A stretch of DNA of 28,538 nucleotides from an uncultured Prevotella sp. (GCA_900540885.1 UQHJ01000028.1:1-28538); one strand, 5' to 3'; positions 15,696 through 23,685 are shown, numbered from the stretch's first letter. The notes: a model not told the origin generated them from the letters alone. Translations and numbers: made by a program.

Positions 15696-17876
15696 TTAGT
15701 ACTGCATAGAGAACGTGATGCCTCGGCGCATCATATCCTTCAATACGGGTGAGAGGCGCTTCAAGAAGTCGTCCCATGAACGTTTCTTACCAGGTGTCCA
15801 CCCCACTTCACTCAAAGCTAAGGCACGAGGATAGGCTTGATAATAGATGCGTTCGGGCGTATTGATACACTCACTCCACAACGTACCTGCTACGCCAAAG
15901 AGATTGTTGCGCTCAAAGTCTTCACCCATACCCCATGCGGGATCAAGTTCATACGAACGTTTTAATGGAATAATCGGCATGCCCCAATTCACTTCAGGCA
16001 TGTCGCCTGCAGCCATGGGGTAATCTAAGTAACAATGTTCACCAGGGCAAAGCATAATCTTGGCGTTATTGGCCACAGCAGCCTCTAAGGCACGTTTGGT
16101 CAATCCATGGCGCCACGAGAAGGTGACGCACCCCGGCTGTATCTTCTTAAAGTCAGTCTCGTACCAAAACATAGGAGTCTTACCATACTTCGTGCGTAGG
16201 GTGTCTATTACACGATTAAAGAGATACTCTTGCAGACGCCAATTTTCAGAACGATCGGTTGTCGTAATGCCCAACTGCTTCTTCAAAGCTTGGCAGTCGG
16301 TGCAGTGTGTCCAACAGTCGAGAGCCGGATTACCCGCCTCATCGCCTCCTAAGTGGATATAGGGAGAAGGAAAGATGTCGGCCAATTCACGGAACACATT
16401 GCCTAAGAACTCAAAGGTAAATTCCTTACCTGGGCAAAGCAAATTATCAGACACACCGCAAGTAGTACGAATGGGCACTTGTTTGGCACCACACGTCAAT
16501 TCAGGGAATACATGAATGGCTGCAACTTCATGTCCAGGCATCTCTATCTCAGGAACTACTTGCACATGATACTTAGCTGCATAGGCCACTAACTCACGCA
16601 TTTGATCCTGTGTATAATACCCTGAGATAGGCACTAACATATCGTCCATACCCACACGCGAAGAGGCTTGTTGCGTAAGTTGCGGATACTTCTTTATCTC
16701 GATACGCCATGCTTGGTCATCAGTAAGGTGGAGATGAATGGTATTGTACTTATAACGAGCCATTTCGGGAATGAAAGCCTTTAACTCGTTGAAGGGAATG
16801 AAGGTACGACAAGGGTCGACCATTAATTCACGAATATGGGTACGTGGTTGGTCCGTAATGTGGAGTTGTGGAATGGCTTCGCAGCAAGCAGTTGTTCCAT
16901 TGCCTCGCATGAGCTGATCGAACGTCATAAGACCGTAGAACACTCCCGTAGCAGTCTTACCATGTATGCTTACCCCCTTTTCGGTCACATCAAGCGTATA
17001 GGCTTCATCATCTTTCAACGAGGGGTCTAATCCTAAAGTAAGCGTAGCCTTGCCCGCTAATTTAGGATTACGTAATTTAGGCAAGCGCGTACGCAGGAGT
17101 TGCTCTGCTTGCAAGCACTCATTGGCTAACCCTTCGGCTGCCATTACTTCCCACACCTTTTCGAGCGAGAGATTGCTGCCCTTTCTCACCTGCACGTCGA
17201 CTGGCAGTGGCACTAAGACCATGGTAGGGTCGCATACTTTATTGGTCGTATTATCGGGTTCACTAAAGAAGAGGTTCCACCCTGGAGCTTTGCGATAACG
17301 CAGTTCGGCCCCTTTGGGCACAATGAGTTTCACCTTTTTGCGGTTAATCCCTTCAAAGGTGGAAGCCATAGCTACAGGCGGCACATCGGAAGTGACACGT
17401 ACTGTACGCAGGCCTGATAGACGGGCAAAGGCAAATTCGCCCAAGGTAGGAGTACCTTTTATTGTGATTTCTTTTAAGGCCGAACAGCTTGAAAAGGCGG
17501 CATCGCCTACACGCGTCAATGATTGTGGTAGTTCAATATGTGTCAGTGAGGTGCAAGCGAAAAAAGCTTGTGAGCCGATGCTCTTGACGTTATCGGGCAA
17601 CAGAATGCTTTGCAACGCATGACGCGAATGAAAAGCATTATTAGGCACCACTTCACAATCTGCACCACTGAGGTCAACCTTATGAAGTTGATAACAAAGG
17701 TCGCGCAGTTGACGGAAGTCGGAATTTCCTTGTGTGGTAAGCTTTCCCGTTAATTTCAGTTCTTTCGCGTCAGCCTTTTGTTGAGGCTTCAGCTCATTCA
17801 TATTGCTAATGGTCTGTGCGCTTAACGGCAAACACATGACTGTAGCAATGAGAGTGGAATAAAGTATATTTTTCAT
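15696..17876 (-). CDS. Beta-N-acetylhexosaminidase (GH20) with N-terminal BspA-type LRR region
   Basis: Secreted glycosidase releasing terminal GlcNAc/GalNAc from glycans. It has 726 residues with a signal peptide (1-20, ending PLSAQ). Residues ~60-200 are BspA/LRR_5-type leucine-rich repeats (for example AFHSRHALQSILLPDNVKSIG, AFFACTSLTHIELPQSLTRVG, AFSSCSALKEITIKG). The GH20b support domain spans ~218-340 and the GH20 catalytic barrel ~345-690. The acid/base pair is D512-E513 in HLGGDEAGNP, and HLHLTDDQAWRIEIKKYP (381-398) is typical. The start is ATG at 17876. A 195-bp palindrome begins 19 nt upstream. Export to periplasm or surface is likely; no lipobox or obvious sorting tail is seen. 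The LRR part may bind substrate or host partners. Confidence 0.92.
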   Translation of the reverse strand: MKNILYSTLIATVMCLPLSAQTISNMNELKPQQKADAKELKLTGKLTTQGNSDFRQLRDLCYQLHKVDLSGADCEVVPNNAFHSRHALQSILLPDNVKSIGSQAFFACTSLTHIELPQSLTRVGDAAFSSCSALKEITIKGTPTLGEFAFARLSGLRTVRVTSDVPPVAMASTFEGINRKKVKLIVPKGAELRYRKAPGWNLFFSEPDNTTNKVCDPTMVLVPLPVDVQVRKGSNLSLEKVWEVMAAEGLANECLQAEQLLRTRLPKLRNPKLAGKATLTLGLDPSLKDDEAYTLDVTEKGVSIHGKTATGVFYGLMTFDQLMRGNGTTACCEAIPQLHITDQPRTHIRELMVDPCRTFIPFNELKAFIPEMARYKYNTIHLHLTDDQAWRIEIKKYPQLTQQASSRVGMDDMLVPISGYYTQDQMRELVAYAAKYHVQVVPEIEMPGHEVAAIHVFPELTCGAKQVPIRTTCGVSDNLLCPGKEFTFEFLGNVFRELADIFPSPYIHLGGDEAGNPALDCWTHCTDCQALKKQLGITTTDRSENWRLQEYLFNRVIDTLRTKYGKTPMFWYETDFKKIQPGCVTFSWRHGLTKRALEAAVANNAKIMLCPGEHCYLDYPMAAGDMPEVNWGMPIIPLKRSYELDPAWGMGEDFERNNLFGVAGTLWSECINTPERIYYQAYPRALALSEVGWTPGKKRSWDDFLKRLSPVLKDMMRRGITFSMQY

Positions 17877-17895
17877 AGAATTTGTTTTTTGATAT

Positions 17896-18090
17896 TGAAG
17901 TCGTCTAAACTTTTATGAAGTTCAAGATTTGCCTTTATTTTTGAATCGATTTTTGGCATTGAAGAGGGAGTGTAGCGAGCTACACGACCGATGAAAGGTC
18001 AAAAAGCGGTCAAAAAGAAAGGTAAAGATTGAATTTAGAAGAGATAAAAGTTTAAATATAATCTTCGTCAGAAAAGTTTAGACGACTTCA
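17896..18090. repeat. Palindrome with conserved core and private arms, copy B
   Basis: Outer arms TGAAGTCGTCTAAACTTTT (17896-17914) and 18072-18090 are perfect inverted repeats; inner arms pair imperfectly. The core TTGAAGAGGGAG (17959-17970), then TGTAG-CGAG-CTACA, then CGACCGATGAAA (17985-17996) matches copy A (6582-6619). The arms are unrelated to copy A. The right arm has a direct repeat AAAAGTTTA at 18046 and 18072 (period 26), paralleling copy A. It sits 19 nt from the hexosaminidase start codon. Confidence 0.8.
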
Positions 18091-18133
18091 TTAACAAGTT
18101 GATGATATATCTGTTCCCAGCTTGTAGATTATG

Positions 18134-18183
18134 GGTTATAAAGTTAGTTCATGCTAATAATCAACTAAACTAACTCTATAACC
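18134..18183. terminator. Hairpin downstream of tsaE
   Basis: GGTTATA (18134-18140) plus AGTTAGTT (18142-18149) pair with AACTAACT (18168-18175) plus TATAACC (18177-18183). Positioned about 50 nt after the tsaE stop. No clear U-tract, so a terminator role is tentative. The AGGTTATAAAGT theme recurs at 25240-25252. Confidence 0.4.
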
Positions 18184-18232
18184 ATTGACATAAAACTGAC
18201 TATTTTTAGAAATAGTTCTAAGCAGATAAGAA

Positions 18233-18646
18233 TCAGAACTTCACTATACGGCTACCGTCTTCCTGTTCTTCGATTGAAACCTTTACAGCATCACCAGGTA
18301 ATACTTCTTCTATCAATTCAGGCCACTCAATGAAACAGAGAGCTCCAGAATAGAAATAGTCTTCGTATCCCATATCGTATACCTCTTCTAACTTCTTGAT
18401 ACGATAGAAGTCGAAGTGGTAAATCAGTTCACCCGTAGTATCAGAACGGTATTCGTTGACAATGCTAAACGTGGGAGAATTGACCACATCGGTCACACCC
18501 AGTGCTTCACATACAGCCTTAATGAAAGTCGTTTTACCAGCTCCCATCTTGCCGTAGAAAGCGAACACGGTGTTTTGATCAATTGCTTTTACAAATTCCT
18601 TTGCAGCAGCGTTTATATCGGCTAAAGCATTAATTTTGATTTCCAT
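18233..18646 (-). CDS. tsaE: tRNA t6A biosynthesis ATPase TsaE
   Basis: Small ATPase of the TsaB-TsaD-TsaE complex that makes N6-threonylcarbamoyl-adenosine at tRNA position 37. It has 137 residues, full length for the family. Walker A is G-K-M-G-A-G-K-T-T (32-40), followed by NSPTFSIVNEY (56-66), HFDFYR (77-82) and the C-terminal IEWPE (106-110), all TsaE hallmarks. The start is ATG at 18646, 11 nt after the cysC stop, so it is very likely co-transcribed with cysC from the promoter at 19260-19290. No other t6A gene is in the window. Confidence 0.95.
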   Translation of the reverse strand: MEIKINALADINAAAKEFVKAIDQNTVFAFYGKMGAGKTTFIKAVCEALGVTDVVNSPTFSIVNEYRSDTTGELIYHFDFYRIKKLEEVYDMGYEDYFYSGALCFIEWPELIEEVLPGDAVKVSIEEQEDGSRIVKF

Positions 18647-18657
18647 GCGATAAGTTA

Positions 18658-19251
18658 TTATTCAACGTTTAAAAATTTTAGCAAGAGCTTTACGCTCTCT
18701 TCTACGGGCAGTTTAGATGTGTCTAAGCTCAACGCGGGGTGTTGAGGAGCTTCGAATGGAGCAGAGATTCCCGTAAAGTTCTTTACTTCACCACGTCTTG
18801 CACGTGCATAGAGGCCTTTAACATCGCGACGTTCGCACTCTTCAATAGGCGTTGAAATATAGATTTCTTTGAAGTCATCTTCCCCTATGATTTGCTGTGC
18901 CAACTGACGGAGTTCCTCTGTTGGACTAACAAAAGCCGCAATGGTAATAATACCAGTATCAACAAAGAGTTTGGCAACTTCAGCTACACGGCGAATATTT
19001 TCACGACGATCCTCAGCGCTAAACCCTAGATTGGCATTAATTCCCGAACGAATATTATCTCCGTCGAGTATGCGACAGAGCAGTCCACGCTTATGCAATT
19101 CACGTTCGAGGGCAATTGCCACGGTACTCTTTCCGCTACCGCTCAGTCCAGTAAACCATAGCATAACGCCACGTTGATGAAGAAGTTGCTCCTTATCCTC
19201 TCGTGTCATCATGCGGTCGAATATTGGATATATATTTTCTTGTGTACTCAT
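18658..19251 (-). CDS. cysC: Adenylyl-sulfate kinase (APS kinase)
   Basis: Phosphorylates adenosine 5'-phosphosulfate to PAPS in sulfate activation. It has 197 residues from ATG 19251. A longer frame reaching 19329 overlaps the promoter and the edge of a repeat and is rejected. Motifs: Walker A GLSGSGKST (35-43), LDGDNIRSGINANLGFSAEDRRENIRR (62-88), the active serine segment AAFVSPTEELR (106-115), PFEAP (165-169) and DTSKLPVEESV at the C-terminus. The -7 box ends 8 nt from the ATG, so the mRNA should be nearly leaderless. No sulfate adenylyltransferase genes are nearby, which is unusual for cysC. Its product may feed sulfation or reductive assimilation encoded elsewhere. Confidence 0.95.
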   Translation of the reverse strand: MSTQENIYPIFDRMMTREDKEQLLHQRGVMLWFTGLSGSGKSTVAIALERELHKRGLLCRILDGDNIRSGINANLGFSAEDRRENIRRVAEVAKLFVDTGIITIAAFVSPTEELRQLAQQIIGEDDFKEIYISTPIEECERRDVKGLYARARRGEVKNFTGISAPFEAPQHPALSLDTSKLPVEESVKLLLKFLNVE

Positions 19252-19259
19252 ATTATGGG

Positions 19260-19290
19260 CAAAGATAGTGCAAGGCGAGCGCAAAGCAAA
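19260..19290 (-). promoter_or_regulatory. Promoter of cysC-tsaE
   Basis: Minus-strand TATCTTTG (19260-19267), 19 bp, TTTG (19287-19290): the best match in the window to the Bacteroidetes consensus. Only 8 nt separate the -7 box from the cysC ATG. Confidence 0.75.
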
Positions 19291-19302
19291 ATGAAAACGC
19301 GA

Positions 19303-19550
19303 TAAACTGCAATTTATCGAAGAGAACAAGAATAAAAATTAATGAAATAATTAATGTTCAATTAATGATAATTAATGTTCAAAACAAAGCGCGAAGCGCA
19401 TAACATAAATAGTTAACGTTTAAGTTTGGGCGCGCTTCGCGCATTGTTTTGAACATTAATTATCATTAATTGAACATTAATTATTTCATTAATTTTTTTG
19501 TTAATTATTCGTTAATGTTCATTCATGTTAAATTTTCAAATTGCAGTTTA
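19303..19550. repeat. 250-bp palindromic element with 13-bp terminal inverted repeats, copy 2
   Basis: Bounded by TAAACTGCAATTT (19303-19315) and its exact complement (19538-19550). The inner palindrome has the same ATTAATGTTC units, CAAAGCGCGAAGCG tip and ~30-base conserved centre as copy 1. The outermost part of the left arm has diverged. Its right terminal TTA is the folD stop codon. It fills almost the whole folD-cysC interval. Confidence 0.85.
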
Positions 19551-20423
19551 CTTTCCTTCCGCTGCTTGCAGCGTGTTGAGCATGAGCATGCAGATAGTCA
19601 TGGGGCCGACGCCACCGGGGACGGGGGTAATGGCTGAACACAAAGGAGCCACCTTTGCATAATCTACGTCACCACTCAAGCGAAAGCCCTTGGGACGTGA
19701 AGCATCGGGAACACGCGTAGTACCTACATCGATGATAACCGCCCCAGGCTTAACCATGTCAGCTGTAACAAAGCCTGGACGACCGATAGCAGCAATAATA
19801 ATGTCAGCCTGACGGCAGTCTTCCTTCAGCGTGGTGCTATGACTGTGACATACGGTAACGGTAGCATCGCCAAAGGCTTTTTGCATCATGAGCATGGCCA
19901 TAGGTTTGCCTACGATATTAGAGCGTCCTAACACAACACAACGCTTGCCACTCGTCGAGATCTTATAACGGCGCAAAAGTTCAACAATGCCCTTCGGTGT
20001 AGCAGGAATGAAGCAAGGCAGTCCGATTGACATGCGTCCTACATTAATTGGAGTAAATCCGTCAACGTCCTTACGAGAGTCAATGCGTTCAATTACCTTT
20101 TGTTCGTCAATGTGAGCGGGTAAGGGCAATTGAACAATAAATCCGTCAACCGAGGCATCTTGGTTAAGGCGGTCAACACACGCTAAGAGTTCGGCCTCAG
20201 TTACATCAGCCTCGTAACGAATGAGTGATGACTCAAAGCCACAATCCTCACAAGCGATTACTTTATTCTTGACATACGTTTCGCTTCCGCCATCGTGTCC
20301 TACAAGTACGGCAGCCAGGTGGGGGCGTTTACCGCCAGCAGCTACAATATGCTTTACGCGTTCAGCTATTTCGGCCTTAATAGTAGCAGCGGTGGCTTTC
20401 CCGTCAATGATGATTGTATCCAT
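19548..20423 (-). CDS. folD: Bifunctional methylene-THF dehydrogenase / methenyl-THF cyclohydrolase
   Basis: Interconverts 5,10-methylene-THF, methenyl-THF and 10-formyl-THF for purine and fMet synthesis. It has 291 residues from ATG 20423 (M-D-T-I-I-I-D-G-K-A). The upstream in-frame extension lies in a hairpin and is rejected. Motifs: ETYVKNK (48-54) with catalytic Lys54, the VQLPLP signature (98-103), KDVDGFTPINVGR (118-130), the nucleotide-binding GRSNIVGKPMAMLM (166-179) and PVPGGVGPMT (267-276). Length is typical. It lies 87 nt after ffh on the same strand, with a hairpin between. The stop codon is the outer end of the palindrome at 19303-19550. Confidence 0.97.
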   Translation of the reverse strand: MDTIIIDGKATAATIKAEIAERVKHIVAAGGKRPHLAAVLVGHDGGSETYVKNKVIACEDCGFESSLIRYEADVTEAELLACVDRLNQDASVDGFIVQLPLPAHIDEQKVIERIDSRKDVDGFTPINVGRMSIGLPCFIPATPKGIVELLRRYKISTSGKRCVVLGRSNIVGKPMAMLMMQKAFGDATVTVCHSHSTTLKEDCRQADIIIAAIGRPGFVTADMVKPGAVIIDVGTTRVPDASRPKGFRLSGDVDYAKVAPLCSAITPVPGGVGPMTICMLMLNTLQAAEGK

Positions 20424-20439
20424 ATCTGTATTCCTATTA

Positions 20440-20482
20440 AAGAAAGAAGGCTTTGAACACACACAAATGGAGTGTTCAAAGC
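20440..20482 (-). terminator. Probable ffh terminator
   Basis: GCTTTGAACAC (20450-20460) / GTGTTCAAAGC (20472-20482), a perfect 11-bp stem with an 11-base loop. On the minus strand it is followed by CTTCTTTCTTT. It lies between ffh and folD. Confidence 0.6.
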
Positions 20483-20510
20483 CCTATATAAAGTTTTGCT
20501 TTACGCTCTA

Positions 20511-21863
20511 TTACATCTTAGGCATGGTAGGCATACCCGGCATCTTAGGCATGTGCGCCATCATACGTCCCATCTTTGATCCGGTCACCATCTTCATCAT
20601 CTTACGAGTTTGGTCGAACTGCTTCACAAGGCGGTTTACCTCTTGAATGGTCGTACCCGAACCCTTTGCGATGCGATTGCGACGGCTTTGGTTCAAGATT
20701 TCAGGGTGCTGGCGTTCTTTGGGAGTCATTGACAAGATGATAGCCTCGATGCCCTTGAAAGCATTGTCGTCAATCTCGACATCTTTCAAAGCCTTGCCTA
20801 CACCAGGAATCATGGCTGCCAAGTCCTTGAGATTACCCATCTTCTTGATCTGCTGAATCTGTGCCAAGAAGTCGTTGAAGTCGAATTGGTTCTTCTGAAT
20901 CTTGCGTTGCAACTTGAGGGCTTCCTTCTCGTCGAATTGCTCTTGTGCGCGTTCTACCAACGAAACGATATCACCCATACCCAAGATGCGATCGGCCATA
21001 CGTTCGGGGTGGAACACGTCAAGTGCCTCCATCTTTTCGCCCGTACCCACAAACATAATGGGTTTGTCTACTACTGTGCGAATAGAAAGAGCTGCACCAC
21101 CACGCGTGTCACCGTCGAGTTTAGTAAGTACTACGCCTTCGTAGTCCAAGCGGTCGTTGAACTCTTTCGCCGTATTAACAGCGTCCTGACCCGTCATGGC
21201 GTCAACAACGAAGAGCGTGTCGTCGGGTTGAGCTGCTTCCTTAATAGCTGCAATCTCGTTCATCAACTCTTCGTCAACAGCAAGACGACCTGCGGTATCG
21301 ACAATCACCGTGTCGTATCCCTTAGCTTTTGCCTCTTGTATACCCTCACGAGCAATCTTGACAGGATCCTTCTCGTTCAAGTTCATGTAGATAGGCACTT
21401 CAATCTGTTCGGCCAACACACGCAACTGCTCAACGGCAGCAGGACGATATACGTCACAAGCTACGAGCAAGGGCTTGCGGCTCTTTTTCGTTTTGAGAAA
21501 GAAAGCCAACTTACCTGAAAGAGTTGTCTTACCTGCACCATTCAAACCAGCCATTAAAATGACAGAAGGACGACTTTGGAGTTTGAGTTCTGAAGCATGT
21601 CCGCCCATCAACTCGGCCAACTCATCGTGCACGATCTTTACCATTAACTGACCAGGCTTAACACTCGTCAGCACATTCTGGCCCAAAGCCTTCTGCTTTA
21701 CGCGGTCGGTAAATGACTTGGCCACCTTATAGTTAACGTCGGCATCGAGCAGGGCGCGACGCACGTCCTTGAGGGTTTCGGCCACGTTAATCTCAGTGAT
21801 GCGGCCTTCACCTTTTAATATTTTAAAAGACCTTTCAAGTCTTTCGCTAAGATTTTCAAACAT
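20511..21863 (-). CDS. ffh: Signal recognition particle protein Ffh
   Basis: SRP GTPase that binds signal sequences and 4.5S RNA for co-translational membrane targeting. It has 450 residues from ATG 21863 (M-F-E-N-L-S-E-R-L-E). A 57-residue upstream extension is a translation of GTTGACAAGT repeats and the promoter, so it is rejected. The NG domain has GLNGAGKTT (106-114), DTAGR (189-193) and TKLDGD (247-252). The methionine-rich M domain (~310-450) contains the RNA-binding SRRNRIAKGSG (393-403) and ends in a Met/Pro-rich tail (MPKMPGMPTMPKM). A TATCTTTG box at 21884-21891 lies 20 nt upstream. It precedes folD on the same strand. Confidence 0.97.
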   Translation of the reverse strand: MFENLSERLERSFKILKGEGRITEINVAETLKDVRRALLDADVNYKVAKSFTDRVKQKALGQNVLTSVKPGQLMVKIVHDELAELMGGHASELKLQSRPSVILMAGLNGAGKTTLSGKLAFFLKTKKSRKPLLVACDVYRPAAVEQLRVLAEQIEVPIYMNLNEKDPVKIAREGIQEAKAKGYDTVIVDTAGRLAVDEELMNEIAAIKEAAQPDDTLFVVDAMTGQDAVNTAKEFNDRLDYEGVVLTKLDGDTRGGAALSIRTVVDKPIMFVGTGEKMEALDVFHPERMADRILGMGDIVSLVERAQEQFDEKEALKLQRKIQKNQFDFNDFLAQIQQIKKMGNLKDLAAMIPGVGKALKDVEIDDNAFKGIEAIILSMTPKERQHPEILNQSRRNRIAKGSGTTIQEVNRLVKQFDQTRKMMKMVTGSKMGRMMAHMPKMPGMPTMPKM

Positions 21864-21883
21864 GATTGTGAATATTTTGGGTG

Positions 21884-21891
21884 CAAAGATA
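21884..21891 (-). promoter_or_regulatory. -7 element of the ffh promoter
   Basis: TATCTTTG on the minus strand, 20 nt from the ffh ATG. The -33 region is weak. Called on the strong -7 match and position. Confidence 0.5.
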
Positions 21892-21913
21892 GTGCTTTTA
21901 TCTTTCGTTAGCG

Positions 21914-21921
21914 TATCTTTG
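21914..21921 (+). promoter_or_regulatory. Possible -7 element for the plus-strand DUF6057-like gene
   Basis: TATCTTTG on the plus strand, opposed to the ffh promoter only 22 bp away. No good -33 is visible. If used, the leader to 22084 is about 155 nt and includes the GTTGACAAGT repeats. Confidence 0.35.
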
Positions 21922-21935
21922 CAGTTAATTTTTCG

Positions 21936-21997
21936 GTTAACGAGTTGACAAGTTAATGAGTTTACGAGTTGACGGGTTGACAAGTTAACGGGTAAGT
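21936..21997. repeat. GTTGACAAGTTAACG tandem degenerate units
   Basis: Successive units GTTAACGAGTTGACAAG, TTAATGAGTTTACGAG, TTGACGGG, TTGACAAGTTAACGG with a rough 7-8 bp period. Same family as the palindromes at 212, 4803 and 10926, here mostly in one orientation. Confidence 0.65.
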
Positions 21998-22083
21998 TTA
22001 CTATGGAAAATAAGAAACTTGTTAAATCTTTCAAACAATAATCCTCACTTACCCTCTATCACTGCATCAAAATAACTAACACT

Positions 22084-23685
22084 GTGAATAAGAATCATAA
22101 CAAATCAAAGAATGTGCAGAAGTCTATGACACAAGCCGCCACCTCAAAAGAGGCAAAGCGACCATTAGGCTTGTATAAACTATGCACGGCTCGTTGGCTC
22201 ACTTATGGGTTGGGTTTCGTGGCGCTCTATCTCTTCTTAGCATGGGGTTACGGCGACGTCTTAGCACGTGCTGAACAAGATAGTTACATCTCTACATCGT
22301 CTGACACGATGTACTATCTACTTAGTCAACCTCTCGGACATTGGTATTGGCTATTGCGTTGGCCCTTACTCCTATTTAAATGGGCATGGGTAGGCGGTCT
22401 GTTATTGGCAGGCATTTACACACTCACGGCTCGCTTTACGGATGCAGCCTTTCGTTTGCCCCGTAAGTGGGAGGGAGTAGGCTTTATCGTGCCCTTAGCC
22501 CAAATCGGTTGGATAATCTACCGTGGCACGAACCTTTATTATAAACACGAACCTTCTTTATTTTTAGCCATTGCAATATACGCCTTGGTCGCAACGGCTG
22601 TAATGGCGGCCATTAGCTGGTTCATTACACGTAAGAAGGAGGTCGTGTTACCCGAACGTGTGCGCCCTATCGGTTTGTGTATTACATTGTTGCTCACCGC
22701 CTTAACGACGGGAGCTGCCCGCTATTTTAATCAAAATGAGATTTTATTAGCGCGTCTTCAATTGCAACAACAGCAGCAAGATTGGGAGACGATGATTGAG
22801 ACAGCGCGTTCGGCTCGCCAACCGAGCCGTGCGGTAGCGGCCTATCATGCCGTGGCTTTGGAGGAGACCGACCAACTCTTGGATGGTATGTTTGAACTCG
22901 TATACGAATACCCGAAAGCACGACTTGACACCATTGATGGCAACGAAGAGTATGGACTCTTCTTGGCCGACTGCAACTATCATGCAGGACTGCTGAACGC
23001 GGGTTATCGCTGTGCCATGGATCAAAACGTAATGAATGGTCCACGCCTTTATAACTTTAAGCGCATGGCCGTATGTGCACTGTTGATGGGTGAAAAAGAA
23101 TTGTGTCAGAAGTATTTGACCATTATTAGCCAAATGCCGTTTGAGGGTGATTTTGTTGACAAGTATACGGCAATGCTTCATAATAGCAAACTCATTGACG
23201 AGGACGCAGAGTTGAAGCATGTGCTATCGCTTGCACCCAAAGAAGACTATTTTGAGCAAAACTATTTGTCGCCTCTCTTCTTGGGTTACAATACAGGAAT
23301 AAACCAAGGTACGGACGCTACGTTGATTACCTCGGCAGCTGCCTGCTTGTATCAAAAGGACTTGAAGGCTTTCTACTTCCGCGCACAGATATTAGGACAA
23401 AAGGGATTTAACTTCCCCATGAGTATGCAAGAGGCACTAGGCATTTTGGCTATTAAGCACCCCGAACTGCACATTATGGAACAATTTCCACAGATCGGAC
23501 AATTCGTGCCTGGCAGTATAAATTCTTTCTTGATTGATGCTAAGCCATTCGCCAAAGATCGTTTGGCACTGCGCCATGAATTGCGTAAGGCTTGGTTAGG
23601 TACGTATATGTATTATTACTATACTGAGAACAACGATCCCGATCAAGTACGTAAGGAAGAGAAAAAGAGTACAGAAGTAAACTAA
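22084..23685 (+). CDS. Multi-pass membrane protein with C-terminal soluble domain (DUF6057-like)
   Basis: I do not recognise a biochemical function; the architecture recalls the Bacteroidetes DUF6057 group. The start is GTG at 22084 (533 residues), and an ATG at 22126 (residue 15) is an alternative. About five transmembrane helices are visible at ~39-56, 87-113, 131-147, 158-182 and 195-213. They are followed by a large soluble region (~220-533) with helical repeat character (QQQQQDWETMIETARSARQPSRAVAAYHAVALEE and later helix pairs), suggestive of TPR-like folding, and a charged tail. It is 18 nt upstream of a CxxCH propeller lipoprotein gene and probably forms an operon with it. The mscS-like gene follows further on. 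A membrane scaffold or sensor role is only inference. Confidence 0.8.
   Translation: MNKNHNKSKNVQKSMTQAATSKEAKRPLGLYKLCTARWLTYGLGFVALYLFLAWGYGDVLARAEQDSYISTSSDTMYYLLSQPLGHWYWLLRWPLLLFKWAWVGGLLLAGIYTLTARFTDAAFRLPRKWEGVGFIVPLAQIGWIIYRGTNLYYKHEPSLFLAIAIYALVATAVMAAISWFITRKKEVVLPERVRPIGLCITLLLTALTTGAARYFNQNEILLARLQLQQQQQDWETMIETARSARQPSRAVAAYHAVALEETDQLLDGMFELVYEYPKARLDTIDGNEEYGLFLADCNYHAGLLNAGYRCAMDQNVMNGPRLYNFKRMAVCALLMGEKELCQKYLTIISQMPFEGDFVDKYTAMLHNSKLIDEDAELKHVLSLAPKEDYFEQNYLSPLFLGYNTGINQGTDATLITSAAACLYQKDLKAFYFRAQILGQKGFNFPMSMQEALGILAIKHPELHIMEQFPQIGQFVPGSINSFLIDAKPFAKDRLALRHELRKAWLGTYMYYYYTENNDPDQVRKEEKKSTEVN

Noticed and set aside
21864..22034. 57-residue N-terminal extension of Ffh
   Set aside because: It translates the GTTGACAAGT repeats and the promoter region; Ffh proteins start at MFENL.
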